The notes below the pieces were generated by a model. It saw nothing but the letters and a program-made list of their open reading frames with translations. It ran no database searches and was not told where the DNA came from. This document shows positions 1-4,928 of a stretch of 7,819 nucleotides of DNA, piece after piece. Every line of letters begins with the position of its first letter. Position 1 is the stretch's first letter. This DNA comes from Verrucomicrobiia bacterium (GTDB lineage: Bacteria; Verrucomicrobiota; Verrucomicrobiia; Opitutales; Opitutaceae), in assembly GCA_030424825.1 (NCBI GenBank), contig JAUHWE010000195.1, positions 1 to 7,819 of the forward strand, in the 5' to 3' direction. Made by a program: the position numbers and the translations under genes.

Positions 1-71
1 GGGCACGGCGTTCCCAGGGGCCAGCTTCTCTCGCTGCATTCGACGAGAATCCCGTTGCCCTTGAGACGTGA
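1..71 (+). CDS. C-terminal end of an unidentified upstream gene (partial)
   Basis: Reading from base 3 gives an open frame of 22 residues that ends ...LAAFDENPVALET and stops at TGA 69-71. The gene begins before the window, so its identity cannot be told. It is called mainly because its stop overlaps the GTG start of the next gene as GTGA, the usual form of a translationally coupled pair, and because the peptide has ordinary composition. The frame starting at base 2 also stops nearby (62-64) but gives a Cys/Arg-rich peptide that looks less like protein. A sequence this short could be open by chance. Confidence 0.4.
   Translation, partial: ARRSQGPASLAAFDENPVALET
68..71 (+). promoter_or_regulatory. 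GTGA stop-start overlap
   Basis: The GTG start of the first sulfatase shares bases with the TGA stop of the frame that enters from the left edge. There is no clear Shine-Dalgarno ahead of it, so re-initiation by ribosomes finishing the upstream gene would explain how this start is used. It depends on the upstream frame being real. Confidence 0.35.
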
Positions 72-1465
72 GTTACCCATCATCTCCCGCTATGAGCCCC
101 CTGTCTACCTTAACCCTATTGAGCGCTTTGGCGATCGCGACAACAACTGCTTTCGCAGCGGATCGTCCTCATATTATCTTGATGCTGGCCGATGATCTGG
201 GCAGCCGCGACATGAGCTTTCGAGGCAGCAATATATCAACGCCGCACATCGACAAGCTAGCCAGCAGAGGTGTGGTAATAGACCCCTTTTATGTCCAGTC
301 CGTCTGTTCCCCTACTCGAGCAGCCCTAATGACCGGTCGCTATCCCATTCGACTGGGAATGCAGTGCAGCGTGGTGCGACCCTGGGCCAGCCACGGGTTG
401 CCACTTGACGAAAGGACCCTTCCACAAGCGCTGAAGGAAAGTGGATACACCACCGCCATCGTTGGGAAATGGCATCTGGGCCACGCCAAACCCGAATACC
501 TCCCGCTGCAGCGGGGTTTCGACAAACAGTACGGGCACTATAACGGAGCGCTCGACTATTATACACACGAGCGTGAGGGGGGTCACGATTGGCATCAGAA
601 CGACAAGCCCAACTACGACGAAGGCTACACCACTGACTTGATCGGCCGGGAAGCTTCGCGAATCATTAAGGAACACGATCCTGGGACACCGTTGTTTCTC
701 TACGTTCCGTTTAACGCTCCTCATTCCCCCTACCAAGCTCCAGAAGAACATCTGGAGCGAAACAAACATATAACGAATAAGATCAGGCAGACCCACGCGG
801 GCATGGTCACGAGTATGGATGACGCCATCGGTCAAATCGTAGGTGCGGCTGACCAGCGTTTTCCGAGAGAAAATACGCTGATCTTTTTCTGTTCCGACAA
901 TGGGGGTATCCTACGAGCGGGCTCCAATGGCGCCCTGCGTGGGGAAAAATCCCACGTTTATGAAGGCGGAGTTCGGGCTCCCGCCATCATGGTGTGGGAA
1001 GGGAGCATCGAAGCAGGTTCGGTAGTCGAGGAACCGCTACATATTACAGATCTCTATCCCACTCTCCTGGGTATAACCGGAACCTCCCTTAAGCAGGAAA
1101 AACCTCTGGACGGGAAGGATGCCTGGGCGACGATCACCCGAGGAAGGCGCTCTCCTCACGAATACATTCTCATCGACTCCACCCCGTTTCGAGGCGCGTT
1201 TCGCATGGGTGACTGGAAGCTCGTTCGCAACGGAACTGCCAACGCGAACGTCCCGACATCACTAGGGGAAGACAAATGGGAATTGTACAATTTGAAAAAC
1301 GACCCCTACGAGAAAAACGACTTGCATCAGAAAAGCCCTCGAGATTTCCAGCGATTGAAAAGGAAGTTCCAAGAGCTGTCCGGCCAAGCCGCACCCCCGC
1401 ATATCCCTCCCTCAGGACTGCCCACAAACTTTGAAGTGCCTAAAATTTGGGGACATTTTGAATGA
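68..1465 (+). CDS. Secreted sulfatase, arylsulfatase B-like (formylglycine type)
   Basis: A 465-aa family S1 sulfatase that hydrolyses sulfate esters, probably on a sulfated glycan outside the cytoplasm. An N-terminal signal peptide is visible (hydrophobic stretch about 13-29, cleavage near AFA-AD at 30). Visible active-site residues are Asp42-Asp43 (LADDLG), the formylglycine motif C80-S-P-T-R84 followed by AALMTG, Lys134 and His136 in GKWH, His219 (NAPHSP), Asp277-Asn278 (SDNGG) and Lys294. Spacing from the second Asp to Cys (37) and from Cys to Lys (54) equals human ARSB as I recall its residue numbers, and PLDERTLPQALKESGYTT resembles that enzyme. An ARSB-like GalNAc-4-sulfate preference is only a guess. 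Cys80 must be matured by a formylglycine-generating enzyme, which is not in this window. The GTG start at 68 is chosen because it overlaps the previous stop; ATG at 92 would also leave a good signal peptide. No strong Shine-Dalgarno is seen. Sulfatase identity is very sure, substrate is not. Confidence 0.95.
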   Translation: MSYPSSPAMSPLSTLTLLSALAIATTTAFAADRPHIILMLADDLGSRDMSFRGSNISTPHIDKLASRGVVIDPFYVQSVCSPTRAALMTGRYPIRLGMQCSVVRPWASHGLPLDERTLPQALKESGYTTAIVGKWHLGHAKPEYLPLQRGFDKQYGHYNGALDYYTHEREGGHDWHQNDKPNYDEGYTTDLIGREASRIIKEHDPGTPLFLYVPFNAPHSPYQAPEEHLERNKHITNKIRQTHAGMVTSMDDAIGQIVGAADQRFPRENTLIFFCSDNGGILRAGSNGALRGEKSHVYEGGVRAPAIMVWEGSIEAGSVVEEPLHITDLYPTLLGITGTSLKQEKPLDGKDAWATITRGRRSPHEYILIDSTPFRGAFRMGDWKLVRNGTANANVPTSLGEDKWELYNLKNDPYEKNDLHQKSPRDFQRLKRKFQELSGQAAPPHIPPSGLPTNFEVPKIWGHFE

Positions 1466-1474
1466 AGCCTAAAA

Positions 1475-1556
1475 CGTAAGAGCAGTTTTATACCGCGATT
1501 TGTAAGATGAGAGCGTTTTAACGCTATTCCAATCGCGGTGTAAAACCGCTCCTACG
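1475..1556. repeat. REP-like inverted pair (REPIN/BIME-like) between convergent sulfatases
   Basis: Two 28-base arms, 1475-1502 and 1529-1556, are inverted copies with four mismatches. The right arm, read on the minus strand, begins CGTAGGAGCGGTTTTACACC. It shows GTAG next to a small hairpin (GCGGT 1535-1539 with ACCGC 1545-1549), the layout known for bacterial REP units. The left arm has the degraded form GTAA. Between the arms sits a further palindrome, AGCGTTTTAACGCT (1512-1525). The whole element can fold into one long interrupted hairpin or three small ones. It fills most of the 123-base gap between two convergent genes, so it may end transcription from both sides, although no long T-run is present. 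Family membership is inferred from structure, not from a search. Confidence 0.8.
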
Positions 1557-1588
1557 CCATCAACGACTTCAAAAATGGCACTTATAAT

Positions 1589-3034
1589 TCAATCTCCGAT
1601 TGCCCCTGGAACCGTCCTGCGTTCTGCCTCAACATCTTCAAACCAAGTCTCAAGTTGTCCTAGCATGTTGCTGACTCGATCTGGAAACTCTGCGGCTAAG
1701 TCATTTTCTTCTCCCGGGTCGTCCGACAAATCGTAAAGCTCAGGGACTTCAGGTGGAGGAAGATTCACCCTTGGAATCGCAAGCAGTTCGGAAACTGAGA
1801 GTGGATCCTTTTTGTGCCGCTGATCCGCCTCTACGAAAGCCTGGGTTCTCCGTTCATCCTCTTCACTCACATAAAGCTCTTTGCTAAAGAAACGGGTGCC
1901 CTTGATCATCGGACGGACAAGTTTCCAGTTCCCGTCCCGCATCGCGGCATTCGTACCAATGTTCGGCTCGTAGAAATTCCATTGCCAGAATCGCCTGGGC
2001 TCAACGTTGACCTCCCCTCCCAATAGCTTCAGCGAGAGATCGTGACCATCGAATGCAGGCCCATCGATCCGATTGATTCCAGTCAATGAGATGAGCGTCG
2101 GGAGCCAGTCGGTGAAGTGAGTCAAATCATCATTCACGGCCCCTGCCGCGACTCGCCCAGGAAAGCGGATGATTATGGGAACACGGATACCGCCTTCATA
2201 GATCCATCCTTTGCTGCCTCGCATCCCGCAATTAAAGCGTTCGTTGAACGTGTCCTCTCCCGGTTCCAACATATAGGGAGGATTGAAAAAGGCTGGGCCA
2301 TTGTCGCTGGTAAAGAGCACGATCGTGTTTTCCGCCAGACGCTTGTCTTCGAGAGATTGGAGGATGCGTCCAATCCCTCGGTCCATGATCTCAATCATCG
2401 CATAAGTGGTGGCGGTCACACGATTGAGTCCGATTGCCCGGTACTTCGCAACAGTCTCCTCAGGAGCTTGAAAAGGAGAATGCGGCGCGGTGTAGGCGAG
2501 CTGGAGAAAGAATGAAGATTCCTGGTGCCTCTCTATAAAGGAGAGTCCTTCTTCAGTCAGGACGTCGGTCATGTACCGCCCATCAGACTGGCGGTAGCCA
2601 TCGTTAACTCGCAGCGTGTAGTCGTAGTAGTCGGACCAGCCCCCGCAAAAGCCGACAAACTCCTGAAAGCCACGGGCATTGGGTTCAAACCTCCGATCGA
2701 GAGCGCCATTGTGCCATTTTCCGACCAATCCTGTCGCGTATCCGGAATGCTGAAACATGTCGGCCATCGTAACCTCCCGCAACGCGATGCGGTCCAGGCC
2801 ATGAAGTTCATGCTGAGTAATCGCACCCGTACGATGAGGCACGCGACCGGTCATTAGCGAGGCCCGGGCGGGGGAACAAATCGGCGAGGCCGAGTAGTGC
2901 TGGCGGAAACACATTCCCTCATTCATCAATAAATCGAGATTGGGCGTCCGAACAACGGAATTAAAAGCCCCAAAATCGCCATAGCCCATATCGTCGGCCA
3001 CGATGAGAATTATATTGGGTCTGCGGGAGCTCAT
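1589..3034 (-). CDS. Sulfatase without signal peptide (formylglycine type)
   Basis: A 481-aa family S1 sulfatase. Key residues seen: Asp14-Asp15 (VADDMG), C53-S-P-A-R57 followed by ASLMTG, Lys106 and His108 in GKWHNG, His185 (TAPHSP), Asp244-Asn245 (SDNGP) and Lys275 (RGSKGWIYEGG). The C-terminal subdomain runs from about 345 and has the usual GNWKLV and ELYDLSDDPGEENDL segments near 368-446. It is a distinct paralogue of the convergent neighbour: it has a longer insert before the Lys275 region and a charged tail. The protein starts at MSSRRPNIILIVADD, so the first metal ligands come at residue 14 and there is no room for a signal peptide. The ATG overlaps the stop of the LVIVD-repeat gene by one base (TAATG), which fixes the start and implies coupled translation. 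Substrate is unknown; cytoplasmic action or export with a partner are both possible. Confidence 0.94.
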   Translation of the reverse strand: MSSRRPNIILIVADDMGYGDFGAFNSVVRTPNLDLLMNEGMCFRQHYSASPICSPARASLMTGRVPHRTGAITQHELHGLDRIALREVTMADMFQHSGYATGLVGKWHNGALDRRFEPNARGFQEFVGFCGGWSDYYDYTLRVNDGYRQSDGRYMTDVLTEEGLSFIERHQESSFFLQLAYTAPHSPFQAPEETVAKYRAIGLNRVTATTYAMIEIMDRGIGRILQSLEDKRLAENTIVLFTSDNGPAFFNPPYMLEPGEDTFNERFNCGMRGSKGWIYEGGIRVPIIIRFPGRVAAGAVNDDLTHFTDWLPTLISLTGINRIDGPAFDGHDLSLKLLGGEVNVEPRRFWQWNFYEPNIGTNAAMRDGNWKLVRPMIKGTRFFSKELYVSEEDERRTQAFVEADQRHKKDPLSVSELLAIPRVNLPPPEVPELYDLSDDPGEENDLAAEFPDRVSNMLGQLETWFEDVEAERRTVPGAIGD

Positions 3035-3036
3035 TA
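3032..3036 (-). promoter_or_regulatory. TAATG stop-start overlap coupling propeller and sulfatase
   Basis: On the minus strand the TAA stop of the LVIVD-repeat gene (3036-3034) shares its last A with the ATG of the sulfatase (3034-3032). No convincing Shine-Dalgarno lies in the codons just upstream (GAAGGCTTGCCGACGCTTCG). Translation by termination and re-initiation would make the two proteins in linked amounts. Confidence 0.75.
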
Positions 3037-4200
3037 CGAAGCGTCGGCAAGCCTTCTGACAATCACATCTTCCACTTCCAAAATAAGAAACCCATTATCA
3101 CTTTGGGCACTAATGTACAAATAGCCGTCCCGATAAACTAGATCGTGGTAGTTATCTGTCCTTTCGGAATACCGGTAGACTGGAAAGCTCTGGCTGGCGA
3201 CTGGTATCGGATTTTCCGGGTTGCTTATATCATACGCGCATACGGTTTGGCCTCCCGCACAGAATAAAATCTTTCCCGCTATGGTCAAACCATTGGGTCC
3301 TCGAACATCATCGAAAGGCAACGAAGCAACGATTGCCGGGCGCGAAGGATCGGAAATATCGACGACGGATACACGAGAAGGCTCAGAACTAAGCGCCCTC
3401 GCCTCTGGAGTAAGACTCCCCCCGACGTAGGCATAGTTCGCTTTTATTTGTAAGCGATTTGCTCCAATCAGCTCACTCGCTTCGATTTTTCCAATCAGGC
3501 TCCATTCCTCCGCTGGCAACAGGTTTCCATTCTCCAGTACTTTGAAAATTCCCAATCTTCCTACAGGAGGCGTAAAGCCGTTGGGGTCCACTATCACAAT
3601 ATAGTCTCCATAGTCTGCAATATCATGAGGCAGTCGAAGGCCAAACTGTTCGTTCGTTTCCAGTGCGCCGAAAAAGGCGGGGTTCCTGATATCAGTAATA
3701 TCAAAAGCAGTGATATAGCCGGATTTATTGGCTCCCAAAACATAGTTTCCCAGCAAAACCATGCCATTGATCTTATCAATGCGGGGTCGGTCGGAAATCT
3801 TCTTTAGTACAATAGGATTATTTGGGTCCTGAATATCCAATGTTAAGAAGTCCCGGGTTCCCAGTAAGAGGAAATCCCCCATAGGCAAAACCGTTTCCGA
3901 ATCAGGAATCTCTGGACTGCTAAGACTCCACAATAGGTTCGGGCGCTCCGGATTGCTGATGTCGACTATCGATAGCGAGTTCCGCTTTCCCGGTACAAAC
4001 GCTAAATCGCCTTGGAGTTCAACATCGTGAGCTCCCGCAAGGGCCTCATCATGCAGTGTCATCGATACGATTCTAAAGGCATCCTCCGCGTGGACGAACA
4101 ACCCAAATGGAGTAATCAATAAGATCACCCTCGCTAGGTTTAGCGCATACCGCATACGTCTACTTTTTAAGCCTGCAGCGTCCCAACGATATGTCTTCAT
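3034..4200 (-). CDS. Secreted LVIVD-repeat beta-propeller protein
   Basis: A 388-aa protein counted from the chosen ATG. Positively charged residues precede a hydrophobic segment at about 21-38 ending FVHA-ED, a signal peptide or membrane anchor. The rest is seven LVIVD-type repeats. Their marker strands are SIVDISNPERP (77-87), LTLDIQDPNNP (119-129), ITAFDITDIRNP (163-174), LGIFKV (216-221), VSVVDISDPSRP (277-288), VCAYDISNPENP (320-331) and FLILEVED (371-378). Seven units fit a complete seven-bladed propeller, a fold that usually binds partners or glycans; no catalytic residues are recognised. Starts: TTG at 4221 also opens the frame; ATG 4200 is preferred for a GGA a few bases upstream; ATG 4155 would give the neatest signal peptide (MRYALNLARVILL...). 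The gene lies 50 bases after the isomerase and overlaps the sulfatase by one base. Function is unknown; a scaffold or ligand-binding role is inferred. Confidence 0.85.
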   Translation of the reverse strand: MKTYRWDAAGLKSRRMRYALNLARVILLITPFGLFVHAEDAFRIVSMTLHDEALAGAHDVELQGDLAFVPGKRNSLSIVDISNPERPNLLWSLSSPEIPDSETVLPMGDFLLLGTRDFLTLDIQDPNNPIVLKKISDRPRIDKINGMVLLGNYVLGANKSGYITAFDITDIRNPAFFGALETNEQFGLRLPHDIADYGDYIVIVDPNGFTPPVGRLGIFKVLENGNLLPAEEWSLIGKIEASELIGANRLQIKANYAYVGGSLTPEARALSSEPSRVSVVDISDPSRPAIVASLPFDDVRGPNGLTIAGKILFCAGGQTVCAYDISNPENPIPVASQSFPVYRYSERTDNYHDLVYRDGYLYISAQSDNGFLILEVEDVIVRRLADAS

Positions 4201-4250
4201 GATTCCAATTAGAAATATCAATCTAGATTAAATAGCGAGCCGATTGGAAA
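4201..4250. other. Short intergenic gap between isomerase and LVIVD gene
   Basis: About 50 A/T-rich bases between the TGA of the isomerase gene and ATG 4200. On the minus strand it holds the alternative TTG start (4221-4219) and a GGA a few bases before ATG 4200 that could serve as a weak ribosome-binding site. I see no terminator hairpin and no clear promoter, which agrees with read-through. Confidence 0.5.
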
Positions 4251-4874
4251 TCATTCTCGTTCAAACGAAAGGAACCGAACCGGTTCGACCAGAGATTGCC
4301 CACTGGTATACTCCAGTTTTTCAGGATTCGATGATATCGTCTCCATTTTCTGTATGCGTAAAACAACCTCCATTCCCTCAATCACTCGACCAAACGCTGC
4401 GAATCCCTGACCATCCGGGTTACGCTCACCACCAAAGTCGAGACTCGGCTGATCGTTGATGCAGATAAAGAATTCCGAAGTCCCGGAATCGGGCTCGCTT
4501 CGAGCCATGGACAACGTTCCATGACGATGCTTAAGCCTCGTTCTACTCGTCCTTTCCAATACAATAGGATTGAACGAAACAGCTTTTTCCTTCCCAGCCA
4601 ATCCCCCTTGGATCACTTCAATTTTCACCGTATTCTGTTCTTGGTTATCCATCCGCACAACCCGATAAAAGCTGCCACCCTCAAAATGGCCTCCATCGAC
4701 ATACTTGAGAAAGTTCGCAACCGTCAATGGGGCCTGATCAGGGAATAGCTCAAAACGTATTTCTCCTTCCGTAGTCACGAGATTTACATTTATCGGTTCC
4801 GCATAGGCGAATTTTGCTAAGCTCAGAACCAAGGCCGTGAAGGCAACTTTACTAGCGATACCCAAATTGGTCAT
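4251..4874 (-). CDS. Secreted cyclophilin-type peptidyl-prolyl cis-trans isomerase
   Basis: A 207-aa cyclophilin that should catalyse cis-trans isomerisation of Xaa-Pro bonds outside the cytoplasm. The signal peptide is clear (MTNLGIASK, hydrophobic 10-20, cleavage near AYA-EP at 25). The family core follows: TTEGEIRFELFPDQAPLTVANF (34-55), FYR with the catalytic-type Arg71, QGG (89-91), LSMARSEPDSGTSEFFICIN (121-140) and FAAFGRVIEGMEVV (158-171). Deviations from CypA: about nine extra residues between FYR and QGG, Glu134 where Gln is usual (SEFF for SQFF), and LDFGG where CypA has its cyclosporin-contact Trp; bacterial members often lack that Trp. It would fold or maintain exported proteins, perhaps the proline-rich products of this operon. 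The ATG at 4874 is set by the signal peptide; there is no strong Shine-Dalgarno. Confidence 0.93.
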   Translation of the reverse strand: MTNLGIASKVAFTALVLSLAKFAYAEPINVNLVTTEGEIRFELFPDQAPLTVANFLKYVDGGHFEGGSFYRVVRMDNQEQNTVKIEVIQGGLAGKEKAVSFNPIVLERTSRTRLKHRHGTLSMARSEPDSGTSEFFICINDQPSLDFGGERNPDGQGFAAFGRVIEGMEVVLRIQKMETISSNPEKLEYTSGQSLVEPVRFLSFERE

Positions 4875-4889
4875 TTAACATTCTACACC

Positions 4890-4928
4890 GTCTAGAAAAC
4901 TAGACACTCTTTGCCGAGACTAGGCAAA
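4890..4928. other. Two tandem hairpins in the DUF1592-isomerase gap
   Basis: The 54-base gap holds two perfect six-base inverted repeats: GTCTAG-AAAA-CTAGAC (4890-4905) and TTTGCC with GGCAAA (4910-4928, seven-base loop). In the minus-strand message the second lies directly after the DUF1592 stop and the first follows it, about 15 bases before the isomerase start. Neither is followed by a T-run, so they look more like message-stability, processing or partial attenuation structures than a full terminator. Structure is seen; role is a guess. Confidence 0.5.

Noticed and set aside
326..835. 169-aa open frame on the minus strand inside the first sulfatase
   Set aside because: It lies fully opposite a gene with every sulfatase motif in place, its peptide shows no family pattern, and it is explained as an antisense shadow.
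1475..1556. CRISPR repeat-spacer pair
   Set aside because: The two arms are inverted, not direct, and there are only two of them; the middle is itself palindromic.
1505..1560. Classical intrinsic terminator after either sulfatase
   Set aside because: Hairpins are present but no run of T follows on either strand, so I call it a REP-like element that may only incidentally end transcription.
2117..2515. 132-aa open frame on the plus strand inside the second sulfatase
   Set aside because: It is opposite the conserved SDNGP-to-EGG region of the sulfatase and has no signal, motif or upstream site of its own.
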